A stretch of 64,000 nucleotides of DNA from NCBI RefSeq assembly GCF_014652815.1, contig NZ_BMZN01000005.1, positions 126,499-190,498 of the forward strand, read 5' to 3'. Shown in pieces: positions 8,509-17,021 of the stretch. Position numbers and translations under genes: made by a program. The first letter of the stretch is position 1. Each line of letters opens with the position of its first letter. The notes below the pieces were generated by a model that had not been told where the DNA came from, did not search any database, and worked only from the letters and a program-made list of their open reading frames with translations. The stretch comes from Alcaligenes pakistanensis (GTDB taxonomy: Bacteria; Pseudomonadota; Gammaproteobacteria; Burkholderiales; Burkholderiaceae_B).

Positions 8509-9600
8509 CTAGAACTTGGTCCGTATCCCCACCCTTAATAAGGTCTGATTACGTCCCGTAGAACTGGGCATGCTGATGACGTTGGCGGTAGCGCCCTCGC
8601 CTTGTGCGTGCTGGATAATCGCCTGGGTATAGATATCCGTGCGCTTGGACAGGAAGTAGTCTGCTGTCAGGTTCAGCTGATGGTATTTGTTCGAACCCAG
8701 AGTCGTCAGCCCATAGCCCGGCCCCAATACCAGATTGGGTGCCGCGCGCCACGCAAAACCCAGCTGGTAGTTGCGGAAGGTGTGGTTCTTTTGCTGGCCA
8801 TCGGGGGCCACGTACAACGCTTGAGAGAACACGCCATACACGGTGATTTTGTCGAAGGCGTAGTTGGCTCCTATGCCCCAGTCGCGCAGGTAGCGGCCAC
8901 CGACCCGATTGGATGCACCACCGCCAGTCAGGGGGCTGATGTCCAGGCTGGCTTCCTTGACTTCGGTATAGGCGGCCCCCGTCGCAAAGTTGCCGTTTTT
9001 ATAGTTGGCCGTAAAGCTGATGGTGCGTCCGGTTTGAGCTTGGCCTTCGCGTCGTTCCGGGAAGCCGTACATGGCACCCAACTCTACGCCGCCAAAAGAG
9101 GGCGTCACGTATTTAACGGATTGATTAACCCGTTGGCCGCTCATTCGGTCGTTATCCAGCGGGCTGTTGGAGTAACCGCCTGCTGACCAGGTCGGGGTGT
9201 AAAAGGCTTGCAGGGTATCGGTGAAGAAGTCGTACTGGCGGCCCAGTTTCAGGCTGCCTGCGTAATCGGACTTCAGGCCCAGCCAGGCTTGTCGGCCCCA
9301 CAATGCCCCGCCCTGACCCATTTCGCCCGTTGCCATGGAAAAGCCGTTTTCCAGTTGGAAGATGGCGCTCAAACCATTGCCCAGGGATTCGGAACCGCGC
9401 AGGCCCAGGCGGTTGCCCTGCATCACACCGGTATCCAGCGTGGTTTTGGAGGGGCCATTGGCATTGCTGATCCAGGTCAGGCCCGCGTCCAGAATCCCAT
9501 ACAAGGTGACCGTGTTGCTGGTTTGGGCGATGGCGCTGGGGCTCAGCGTAGCCAAGCCAATACAGCCAGCAACAGCCAGTTTTAGGTGGCGGCGCATCAT
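8509..9600 (-). CDS. Gram-negative porin (Burkholderia/Bordetella type)
   Basis: 363-residue outer-membrane beta-barrel. Signal peptide MMRRHLKLAVAGCIGLATLSPSAIAQ, then SNTVTLYGILDAGLTW, the standard opening of this porin family, alternating amphipathic strands, and a C-terminal phenylalanine (GIRTKF) required for outer-membrane assembly. The start at 9600 overlaps the stop of the MFS gene by four bases (ATGA); a second ATG follows directly. Being coupled to an inner-membrane carrier, it probably supplies the outer-membrane entry route for the same solute. Confidence 0.9.
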   Translation of the reverse strand: MMRRHLKLAVAGCIGLATLSPSAIAQTSNTVTLYGILDAGLTWISNANGPSKTTLDTGVMQGNRLGLRGSESLGNGLSAIFQLENGFSMATGEMGQGGALWGRQAWLGLKSDYAGSLKLGRQYDFFTDTLQAFYTPTWSAGGYSNSPLDNDRMSGQRVNQSVKYVTPSFGGVELGAMYGFPERREGQAQTGRTISFTANYKNGNFATGAAYTEVKEASLDISPLTGGGASNRVGGRYLRDWGIGANYAFDKITVYGVFSQALYVAPDGQQKNHTFRNYQLGFAWRAAPNLVLGPGYGLTTLGSNKYHQLNLTADYFLSKRTDIYTQAIIQHAQGEGATANVISMPSSTGRNQTLLRVGIRTKF

Positions 9601-10955
9601 TGGGCACCGCCTTTGCTGGGAACGGCGTTCAATTTGCCCGCCTGATCCAGGGCGGTTTGTTGGCGAGCAGACGGTAAAGCAAAGACGCACAGCCCACCCA
9701 GCACGGCCAGACCGGCGATGGTCAGCACGGCGCTGCTGGTGTTGCCGCTCATCTCTTGAGCCAATCCCATGGCATAGGGGCCAAACAAACCACCTAATGC
9801 CGCTACGGCATTGATCAGCGCATAGCCGGTTGCAGCGGCGCGGCCACTCATGAAATTACCGGCCAGGGCCCAGACCAGTGGGGTGCCACCAATAAACATG
9901 GCGGTGGCGATGATGACGCCAATAATGCGGACCGTAGGATCGGGGGCCAAGGCGGTCAGCAGCAGGCCTATGGCGCCACCGGCGCAGGCGATGGCCAGAT
10001 GCCAGCGTCGTTCGCCAAAGTAATCAGAGGAGCGGCCCAGAACCAGCATGGCCAGGGCTGAAGCGGCATAGGGCAAGGCGGCAATATAGCCAATATGCGT
10101 CAGGCTCTTGATGCCTGCTTCTTGAATGATGGTGGGCGTCCAGAAGATTACGGCATAAATACCCAGATTCAGGGAAAGCAGCACGCAAGCTAGCCACCAC
10201 ACATTGGGTTTGCCCAGCACTTCAGCAATTTTGTCTTTCCGGGGCAGTTCGCGTTGCGCGTCCTGGTTCAGCGTATGCAGAAGCGTTTTTTCTTCCTGGC
10301 TAAGCCACTTGGCGTCTTCCGGACGGTTGGGCAAGGTGACCCACAGCAAGGCGGCGACAAAGACGGCGGGCAGGCCCTGCAACAAGAACAGCCATTGCCA
10401 GTTATGCAGGTGTGCCGAGTCGGAAAACACGTCCATGATCCAGCCCGACAGCGGGCCCACAATCATGCCGCCCGCGGCGGCTGCCGTGACCAGCGTAGCC
10501 ATGACACGGCCTTGGCGTTGCGGCGGAAACCATTGCGCCAGGTAGTACACCACGCCAGGCAGAAAGCCGGCTTCAGCCACACCCAGCAGGAAGCGGATGA
10601 TATAGAACTGCGTGGGGGTGGTGACGAACATGGTCAGCACGGACAGGATGCCCCAGGTGATCATGATGCGTGTCAGCCAGGCGCGTGCTCCAAAGCGATA
10701 CAGCAAGAGGTTGCTGGGGATCTCAAACAACAAAAAGCCCACAAAGAATATGCCTGAACCCAGGCCATAGACTTCCGCTGAAAAATTCAGGTCTTGCAGC
10801 ATTTGCAGCTTGGCAAAGCCCACATTGACGCGGTCGATGTAGGCAACGATGTAGCTGATGAACAAGATGGGCATCAGCCGCCAGAGAATTTTGCCGAACA
10901 GCAGATCTTCGGCCTTGGAGGGGGCCGGGTCTGCGGGGCGCGATTGTTGTCTCAT
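9597..10955 (-). CDS. MFS transporter, anion:cation symporter family
   Basis: 452-residue major facilitator with twelve predicted membrane segments in two halves. SYIVAYIDRVNVGFAKLQM near residue 32 and the GRVMATLVTAAAAGG loop are typical of the ACS family, which takes up phthalate, tartrate, hexuronates, nicotinate and similar organic anions. It is translationally coupled to the downstream porin and divergent from the M20 deacylase gene, with which it shares a 257-bp control region. The substrate is likely an N-acyl amino acid or similar anion that the deacylase then opens; this is inferred from context only. Confidence 0.88.
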   Translation of the reverse strand: MRQQSRPADPAPSKAEDLLFGKILWRLMPILFISYIVAYIDRVNVGFAKLQMLQDLNFSAEVYGLGSGIFFVGFLLFEIPSNLLLYRFGARAWLTRIMITWGILSVLTMFVTTPTQFYIIRFLLGVAEAGFLPGVVYYLAQWFPPQRQGRVMATLVTAAAAGGMIVGPLSGWIMDVFSDSAHLHNWQWLFLLQGLPAVFVAALLWVTLPNRPEDAKWLSQEEKTLLHTLNQDAQRELPRKDKIAEVLGKPNVWWLACVLLSLNLGIYAVIFWTPTIIQEAGIKSLTHIGYIAALPYAASALAMLVLGRSSDYFGERRWHLAIACAGGAIGLLLTALAPDPTVRIIGVIIATAMFIGGTPLVWALAGNFMSGRAAATGYALINAVAALGGLFGPYAMGLAQEMSGNTSSAVLTIAGLAVLGGLCVFALPSARQQTALDQAGKLNAVPSKGGAQ

Positions 10956-10980
10956 AGTAGTCCTTATTGGTAATCGCAGT

Positions 10981-10994
10981 AAGTGAATTCAGTT
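10981..10994. promoter_or_regulatory. Imperfect copy of the divergent-promoter operator
   Basis: AAGTGAATTCAGTT matches 13 of 14 core bases of the perfect palindrome at 11170-11185, and a further partial copy (GAACTCAGTT) follows at once. It sits 26 bases upstream of the MFS start, so one regulator could control both directions. Confidence 0.45.
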
Positions 10995-11145
10995 GAACTC
11001 AGTTGTGGTGAATATATTCATTTTCATACTTGATGGTCAATAAGAACTATAGGTATAAAGCAACTGCTTGATTTATTAGTTAATTGAATTTAAAGGAATT
11101 TATAAAAATAAAAAGGCAAATTTCTAGTACAAACACCTAGATGCG

Positions 11146-11172
11146 TTGACACTCGTATACCTGCTCTATAAA
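11146..11172 (+). promoter_or_regulatory. Promoter of the deacylase-aminotransferase operon
   Basis: TTGACA (11146-11151), a 15-base spacer and TATAAA (11167-11172). The spacer is shorter than the ideal 17, so activity may depend on a regulator. The end of the -10 box is covered by the 16-bp palindrome. Confidence 0.4.
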
Positions 11173-11185
11173 CTGAATTCAGTTT
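11170..11185. promoter_or_regulatory. Perfect 16-bp palindrome AAACTGAATTCAGTTT
   Basis: The palindrome overlaps the predicted -10 box 28 bases before the M20 deacylase start, an arrangement expected of a repressor site. A near-copy lies in front of the divergent MFS gene. No regulator gene is adjacent, so the cognate protein may lie elsewhere. Confidence 0.55.
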
Positions 11186-11212
11186 TGAATAATAGCAATA
11201 AGGAGCAGGCAT

Positions 11213-12382
11213 ATGAGCAGTCAGGTGGCCCCCTCGGCCCAGGTGATTGAACACGTTTCGTCCCTGATTGGCTTTGATACGGTGAGCAGGAACTCCAATC
11301 TGGCATTGATTGAGTGGGCTGCCAATCGGCTCGAATCGGCCGGAGCACAAGTGCGTTTTGATTACAACGAATCGCGCTCCAAAGCCAATCTGCTGGCGAC
11401 CTTTGGGCAGGGACCCGGCGGTGTGGTGCTATCCGGCCATACGGATGTGGTGCCGGTGGATGGGCAGGCATGGTCAGGCGATCCTTTCCAGGCCCAGATT
11501 CGGGATGGGCGGCTGTTTGGCCGTGGTGCCTGCGACATGAAGGGTTTTATCGGTGTGGCCATGGCGCAGGCGCAGAGCCTGGGCTCGATGAGGCTGCGCG
11601 AGCCCGTGCATTTGGCTTTGAGCTACGACGAAGAAGTGGGCTGTCTGGGTATTCCCGGCCTGATCGAAGAAATGCGTAAAGCAGGCATCCAGCCCAGTGG
11701 CTGCATTGTGGGCGAGCCCACCAGCATGCGGGTGGTAGCCGCCCATAAAGGTGGCCGTATTTACCGCTGCCGTGTCAAAGGCTGCGCCGCGCATTCTTCT
11801 TTGACACCGCATGGGCTGAACGCCATTGAATATGCTGCCAATCTGGTGTCGCACATTCAGCATCTGGCTGATGAGGAAGCCAATAGCGGTAAGCGCATCG
11901 AAGGGTTTGATGTGCCCTTCTCCACCATTTCCACCAACACGATTTCGGGTGGCAATGGCATGAATATCATCCCGGCCCACTGTGAGTTCTCCTTTGAGTA
12001 TCGCTACCTGCCGGGCGTGGACCCGGACGGCTTCATCAGCAATTTGCGTCGCTTTGCTTTTGAGCAGGTCTTGCCGCGCATGAAGGCACGCCATGGTGAT
12101 GCCGCCATTGAGTTCGAGTGTCTGGGCAGCATTCCTGCCCTGGACGATGAGGAAAGCCAGGAACTGAAAAAAATGGCTATGGCCTTGCTGGGTGAATCGG
12201 CGGCACAACGCGTGGCCTATGGCACAGAAGCGTCGTTTTTCCAGGAAGCGGGTGTACCCAGCATTGTGTGCGGGCCCGGCTCTATCACCGTGGCGCACAA
12301 GGCTGATGAGTACGTCAGCCTGGAGCAATTGGCGGCCTGCGAGTCCTTTTTGGGCAAAGTGATCCAGTCCTTGGCTGCTTAG
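11213..12382 (+). CDS. M20-family deacylase, acetylornithine deacetylase-like
   Basis: 389-residue di-zinc amidohydrolase of the ArgE/DapE group. Metal and catalytic motifs are visible in order: SGHTDVVPV, GRGACDMKG, the catalytic glutamate pair in YDEEVGC, GEPTSM, and a final histidine in ITVAHKADEYV. A dimerisation lid domain lies in the middle (about residues 180-290). It would remove an acyl group from an N-acyl amino acid. The partner aminotransferase downstream and the divergent MFS/porin pair suggest catabolism of an imported N-acylated amino acid rather than arginine synthesis; this is inference. The start is supported by AAGGAGCAGGCAT. Confidence 0.88.
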   Translation: MSSQVAPSAQVIEHVSSLIGFDTVSRNSNLALIEWAANRLESAGAQVRFDYNESRSKANLLATFGQGPGGVVLSGHTDVVPVDGQAWSGDPFQAQIRDGRLFGRGACDMKGFIGVAMAQAQSLGSMRLREPVHLALSYDEEVGCLGIPGLIEEMRKAGIQPSGCIVGEPTSMRVVAAHKGGRIYRCRVKGCAAHSSLTPHGLNAIEYAANLVSHIQHLADEEANSGKRIEGFDVPFSTISTNTISGGNGMNIIPAHCEFSFEYRYLPGVDPDGFISNLRRFAFEQVLPRMKARHGDAAIEFECLGSIPALDDEESQELKKMAMALLGESAAQRVAYGTEASFFQEAGVPSIVCGPGSITVAHKADEYVSLEQLAACESFLGKVIQSLAA

Positions 12383-12440
12383 GGCGGGATAGTTTCCGGC
12401 AGGCGCAGTGGCCTGCCTTATTCTGAAGGAAAATTTTTTC

Positions 12441-13634
12441 ATGAAGCTAGCAAAACGTATTACCGGCACCTCTTTGAAATCCTTTGGCATGTACGAGCAG
12501 GCGGCTCGTTTGCAAGGCGATACCTCGGACTTGATTCATCTGGAAGTGGGCCGTCCGCATGCCGACACCCCCGTGGCAATCAAACAAGCGGCTGCCGATG
12601 CCCTGATGCGTGGCGAGGTGCATTACAGCGATTTGCGCGGTGTGCCCGCCTTGCGCGAAGCCTTGGCCGCCAAGCTGCGCACGCAAAACAAGCTGGATGT
12701 AGGCCCGGATGATGTGCTGGTTACCAATGGGCTTACCCACGCCTCCTTTGCCGCCTTTTTCGCTACTCTGGACGAGGGCGATGAGGTGATTTTGCTCTCA
12801 CCGCACTACCCGCAGCACATTGGCAAAATCGAGCTGGCTGGAGCAAAGCCCGTGTTGGTGCCCTTGAACCGCGAGCAGGACTTTGCCATTGATCCGGCCG
12901 CCATCGAAGCCGCGATTACGCCGCACACTCGCATGGTGGTGCTGGTGAATCCGGCCAATCCTACCGGCCGCGTCTATCGCCGCAGCGAGCTGGAAGCGCT
13001 GGCGCAATTGGCCATCAAGCATGATCTGATCGTGGTGTCGGACGAAGTCTACGAAGACATTACCTACGACGGGGCCGAACATATCAGCATCGCCTCCCTG
13101 CCCGGAATGCAAGAGCGCAGCGTGTCCATGTTTGCCTTTACCAAGTCTTACGCCATGGACGGCTGGCGCATTGGTTATCTGGCCGCGCCTGCCTGGTTGA
13201 TGCCCGGCCTGTTGAAGATCACCGCCAATGACGTCACCCATGTGAATACCTTTATCCAGGCGGGGGCGCTGGAGGCCGTGGTGGGACAAAAAACCGCCCT
13301 GCGCGAGATGATTGCCGAAGACGACACGAAGCGCCGCATGATGCTGCAACGCCTGAACGCCCTGCCCAATGTCAGCTGCGCCCATGTGGAAGGCACGATT
13401 TATGCCTTTGCGGATGTACGCGCTACCGGTGTGCCTTCGCAAGAGCTGGCCGAGCGGCTGCTGAATGAGGCCCGTGTGGTGGTTGAGGCAGGTAGCTTTT
13501 ACGGCCCACAAGGCGAAGGCTTCTTGCGCCTGTGCTTTGGCTCCGCCTCGTATGAGCAGATCGAGCAGGCTATGGATCGCTTGCAGTTCTTTTTTGCTCA
13601 GCTGGAAACACAGGCCAGCCCAAGCGCTGCTTGA
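12441..13634 (+). CDS. Class I/II pyridoxal-phosphate aminotransferase
   Basis: 397-residue fold-type I aminotransferase. Key points: NPANPTGRVYRRSELE (substrate/PLP asparagine and the NPxNPTG motif), SDEVYEDITYDG (PLP-binding aspartate and tyrosine) and AFTKSYAMDGWRIGY with the Schiff-base lysine; a C-terminal arginine in FLRLCFGSAS would bind the carboxylate. The start at 12441 follows AAGGAAA. It lies 58 bases after the deacylase gene in the same operon and would deaminate the freed amino acid. The exact donor and acceptor are unknown. Confidence 0.88.
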   Translation: MKLAKRITGTSLKSFGMYEQAARLQGDTSDLIHLEVGRPHADTPVAIKQAAADALMRGEVHYSDLRGVPALREALAAKLRTQNKLDVGPDDVLVTNGLTHASFAAFFATLDEGDEVILLSPHYPQHIGKIELAGAKPVLVPLNREQDFAIDPAAIEAAITPHTRMVVLVNPANPTGRVYRRSELEALAQLAIKHDLIVVSDEVYEDITYDGAEHISIASLPGMQERSVSMFAFTKSYAMDGWRIGYLAAPAWLMPGLLKITANDVTHVNTFIQAGALEAVVGQKTALREMIAEDDTKRRMMLQRLNALPNVSCAHVEGTIYAFADVRATGVPSQELAERLLNEARVVVEAGSFYGPQGEGFLRLCFGSASYEQIEQAMDRLQFFFAQLETQASPSAA

Positions 13635-13656
13635 TGCCTTAATTCTGTGGGACCAG

Positions 13657-13692
13657 AAGGCCGCTTTCTGTCATGGAAAGCGGCCTTTCTTT
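13657..13692 (+). terminator. Rho-independent terminator after the aminotransferase gene
   Basis: A perfect 12-bp stem, AAGGCCGCTTTC / GAAAGCGGCCTT, with a seven-base loop and a following TCTTT run, 23 bases after the stop codon. Confidence 0.85.
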
Positions 13693-13961
13693 ATGTCCGG
13701 TGTTTATGGGATGCTGTAGCGCCCCTCACTACAAATGCACGCCCCCGTCATTACTTTTTCTTATAAATATATAGGCTAAAGTCCGTACAAATAAGCCGAC
13801 AGCGACTCTCGGTGTTTTCCCTTAAGTTTTAACAAATCCCCCTATAGATCAGCGTTATAAGGTCATTATCAATCCATATTTCCGTAGACAAGTATTGCCT
13901 CCTTATTATATTGTTCGTATCAAACAACAATTATGTCCGGTCAATTAATAGGAGCAGGTCC

Positions 13962-15119
13962 ATGAAAAACGGGATTCGGGGTGTACTGGCAGCAGCAGGG
14001 ATGGTGGCCGCGCTAGGCGCGCAGGCTGAAACGCTCAAGCTGGGTGTAGTGGGAGGCATGACAGGTCCAGGCGCACCGTGGGGTCTGGCCATTGATGGTG
14101 GCGTGAAAATCGCCGTGGACGAGATCAATCAGGCCGGTGGCCTGGCTGTGGGTGACAAGAAGTACACCGTTGAAGTGCTGACTTATGACGACCACTACAA
14201 AGCAGCAGACGCGGTCACCGCCACCAATCGTCTGATTGATCAGGATGAAGTGAACTACATCATCGGCCCGATTGGTTCGGCCTCGGTCATGGCCATGAAG
14301 CCGATTACCGAGCGCAACAAGGTCATCATGCTGTCCAACAGCTACTCGACTGAGGTGCTGGATGCGAACACGAAATATATGTTCCGCGTGCTCCCTACTC
14401 AGTACGAATACAACCGCCAGTTGATCGGCTGGTTGAAACAGGAACGCCCCGAGCTCAAGCGTCTGGCAATTTTGTCGCCTAACGATGCTACCGGCTGGAG
14501 CACGCAAAAAATCCAGACCGCCGCTTATAAGGACGCCGGTTACGACGTAGCCGAAACCAAGTTCTTTGAACGCTCGCAAAACGACTTCCGCACCTTGCTG
14601 ACCAGCATTCTGGCCAAGAACGTGGACTTCATTGAACTGGATACGGTGCCACCCGGCCCGGCCGGCATTGTGATTCGTCAGGCGCGTGAAATGGGCTTTA
14701 AAGGCCAGTTCACCAAGTTTGGCGGCAATAACGTGGCTGAAACAGTGAAGTCCGCCGGTGCAGACAATGCGCAGGGCACTTTGGTGTACCTGTCAGCAGA
14801 CCCATCCAGCGAGCCTTACCAAAAGCTGAGCCAGTCCTACGCCAAAATCCACAGCAACAGCATGGATGACTTCGTTTTCTACTTCTACGACGCCACCCAT
14901 TTGCTGTTTAAGGCGATCCAGGAAGCAGGCACTGTGGATGATACCGACGCTGTTCGTGCTCGTATCGAAGCTAATAACAGTTTTGACGGTATTCAAGGCG
15001 CCATTGTCTGGGGTGGCAAGGACGTGTACGGCGTCAACCATCAGATCGCCACACCGGCCTATCTGGGCGTGATCGAGGGCGGCAAGGCCAAGGTCATCAA
15101 TAAGTTCGACGCCCGCTAA
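13962..15119 (+). CDS. ABC transporter substrate-binding protein, Liv/branched-chain type
   Basis: 385-residue type I periplasmic binding protein (LivK-like). The signal peptide MKNGIRGVLAAAGMVAALGAQAE is cleaved near residue 22; the mature start ETLKLGVVGGMTGPGAPWG and the GPIGSASVMAMKPITERNKV segment are typical. It opens a nine-gene operon for a CoA-dependent catabolic route, so the ligand is more likely an aromatic or alicyclic acid than a branched-chain amino acid. AGGAGCAGGTCC precedes the ATG at 13962. The 270 bases upstream are AT-rich and carry a TTGTT/AACAA inverted repeat (13911-13930) but no clear -35/-10 pair. Confidence 0.88.
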   Translation: MKNGIRGVLAAAGMVAALGAQAETLKLGVVGGMTGPGAPWGLAIDGGVKIAVDEINQAGGLAVGDKKYTVEVLTYDDHYKAADAVTATNRLIDQDEVNYIIGPIGSASVMAMKPITERNKVIMLSNSYSTEVLDANTKYMFRVLPTQYEYNRQLIGWLKQERPELKRLAILSPNDATGWSTQKIQTAAYKDAGYDVAETKFFERSQNDFRTLLTSILAKNVDFIELDTVPPGPAGIVIRQAREMGFKGQFTKFGGNNVAETVKSAGADNAQGTLVYLSADPSSEPYQKLSQSYAKIHSNSMDDFVFYFYDATHLLFKAIQEAGTVDDTDAVRARIEANNSFDGIQGAIVWGGKDVYGVNHQIATPAYLGVIEGGKAKVINKFDAR

Positions 15120-15140
15120 TTACCGGTTTTGTTTCAGTAC

Positions 15141-15165
15141 GCACTCCGCCACGGCGGTGGAGTGC
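15141..15165 (+). promoter_or_regulatory. Intra-operon hairpin after the binding-protein gene
   Basis: GCACTCC (15141-15147) pairs with GGAGTGC (15159-15165). Such stems after binding-protein genes often stabilise the upstream mRNA end, giving more receptor than permease. It also covers a GTG at 15157, arguing for the downstream ATG at 15187 as the start of livH. Confidence 0.5.
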
Positions 15166-15186
15166 ACCTTAATACGGTTAGCAATT

Positions 15187-16044
15187 ATGCAGATCGCAAT
15201 GCAAATCGCCATCATCGCCCTGATGTCCACCTTTGTGTATGCCCTGGTTGCCCTGGGTTTCACGCTGGTGTTTGGCATCTTGCGGGTGGTGAACTTCGCT
15301 CACGGCGAGTTCTACATGCTGGGCGCTTACGCCATGTATGTATTTTATGGTCAGTTTGGCTGGCCTTACCTGCCCTCTATCGCGGCCGCTGCCGTGCTGG
15401 TGGGGTTCCTGGGTTTACTGGCTGAACGTGGCCTGTTCCGTCGCTTTGTGGGTGACGAAATGGGCGGCATGATCATGTCCCTGGCATTGGCCATTACTTT
15501 GCAGGCTGGGATCTCGCTACTGTTCTCGGTGGATGAGCAGTCGGTACGTCGTCCGGTTGAGGGTGCCTGGCAGATAGGCCAAGCCTTCTTTGCCAAGGAT
15601 CAATTGCTGATCGTGGGCATGAGTGTGCTGGCCTTGGCAGGCTTTTATTTCCTGATCGAACGCACCCGTGTCGGCATGACGATTCGCGCTGTGGCGCAGG
15701 ATCGGGAAGTGGCGCGTCTGCAAGGTGTCAGTTCCTGGAAGATCATGGCCCTGACCTTTGCCTTGAGCTGTGGTCTGGCCGGTTTGTCCGGCGCCTTGAT
15801 GGCCCCGGTCTACACCGTGCACCCCTATATGGGCGAAGCCGTGGTGGTGAAGGCCTTCATTATTGTGGTTTTAGGTGGTTTGGGCAGCTTGCCCGGTGCG
15901 GTCATTGCCGCCCTGATTCTGAGTGTTACCGAGGCCGTGGCGTCCACTTTCTATAACGCCACCGTTGCAACCATGCTGTCCTTCTTGATTGTGATGGCTG
16001 TGCTGTTGGTTAAACCCAGTGGCCTGATGGGGAAATCGTCATGA
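15187..16044 (+). CDS. Liv-type ABC permease (LivH-like)
   Basis: 285-residue inner-membrane permease with about eight hydrophobic segments. FTLVFGILRVVNFAHGEFYMLGAY near the N-terminus and GLAGLSGALMAPVYTVHPYMG in the middle are hallmark LivH segments. I took ATG 15187 because translation from the in-frame GTG at 15157 would start within a hairpin; the ribosome site at either codon is weak. It overlaps livM by four bases. It forms a heterodimer with the next gene product. Confidence 0.88.
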   Translation: MQIAMQIAIIALMSTFVYALVALGFTLVFGILRVVNFAHGEFYMLGAYAMYVFYGQFGWPYLPSIAAAAVLVGFLGLLAERGLFRRFVGDEMGGMIMSLALAITLQAGISLLFSVDEQSVRRPVEGAWQIGQAFFAKDQLLIVGMSVLALAGFYFLIERTRVGMTIRAVAQDREVARLQGVSSWKIMALTFALSCGLAGLSGALMAPVYTVHPYMGEAVVVKAFIIVVLGGLGSLPGAVIAALILSVTEAVASTFYNATVATMLSFLIVMAVLLVKPSGLMGKSS

Positions 16045-17021
16045 GCGCGATCAAAACAGCTTCTTTTTATCCGCGCGACGGTGCTTTGCAATGGGCCTGG
16101 CATCTGGTCCTGATCGTGGTCTTGTTGGGCTGGCCCGTGTGGGCCGGGCAACCGCGCTTCTTTCTGCATTTGGCCATTATGGTGTCCCTGTACGCCTGTC
16201 TGGCCATGAGCATGAATCTGGTTTTGCGCATTGGGCAGCTCTCGCTGGCCCATGGCGCCTTGTTTGGGCTGGGGGCGTATGCCTCGGCCATTTTGAGTCG
16301 AGATTATGGCTGGTCTTTTCCAGCCGCGTTTTTGGGCGCCGGAGTATTGACGGCAGCATTAGCTGTGATCACCGGCCCTATTTTTATGCGTATCAAGGGT
16401 GTGCATTTCGCGCTCTTGACCTTCGCCCTGGGCGAAGCCGTGGTGCTGTGCTTTATCGAGTTCCACGAACTGTTTGGTGGCAATAACGGCTTTGGCCAGA
16501 TTCCATCCCTGCAAGCCAGCTTGCCAATTCCCGAGGGACGCTACGGCGTGTATCTGGTGACGGTCAGCTTTGCTTTGGTGGTGTATTTCGTGCTGCGGGC
16601 CCTGTACCGCCGCGAATGGGGCATGGTGGCGGACTCCTTGCATCAGAACGAACAGCTGGTGCGTTCGGGTGGGCTGAATGTGCTGCGTTTTCGGGTCAGC
16701 GTGTTTGTACTGAGCGCCCTGATTGCTGGCTGGACGGGCAGCTTGTACGCCCATTACCAGGGCTATATCTCGCCGGATTCTTTTGGCTTCTGGACTGCGG
16801 TGAACGCCGTCATCATGAATGTGCTGGGTGGTGTGGGTGCTTTGGCCGGTGCGGTGATTGGCGCTGCCATTTTGATCCCCTTGCCCGAGCTGCTGCGTGA
16901 TTTGCAGCAGTACCAGCGCCTGATCTACGGCCTGACCTTGATTCTGTTGCTCTTGTTCATGCCGCAAGGTCTGGCTGGACTGTGGCGTAAGTGGCGCGGC
17001 GCGCGCAAGGAGGCAGCATGA
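16041..17021 (+). CDS. Liv-type ABC permease (LivM-like)
   Basis: 326-residue second permease with about nine membrane segments. MSMNLVLRIGQLSLAHGALFGLGAYASAIL is the LivM counterpart of the LivH signature, and GWTGSLYAHYQGYISPDSFG follows near residue 235. Starts and stops overlap the flanking genes by four bases on both sides, so livH, livM and the ATPase gene are tightly coupled. Confidence 0.9.
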   Translation: MSAIKTASFYPRDGALQWAWHLVLIVVLLGWPVWAGQPRFFLHLAIMVSLYACLAMSMNLVLRIGQLSLAHGALFGLGAYASAILSRDYGWSFPAAFLGAGVLTAALAVITGPIFMRIKGVHFALLTFALGEAVVLCFIEFHELFGGNNGFGQIPSLQASLPIPEGRYGVYLVTVSFALVVYFVLRALYRREWGMVADSLHQNEQLVRSGGLNVLRFRVSVFVLSALIAGWTGSLYAHYQGYISPDSFGFWTAVNAVIMNVLGGVGALAGAVIGAAILIPLPELLRDLQQYQRLIYGLTLILLLLFMPQGLAGLWRKWRGARKEAA

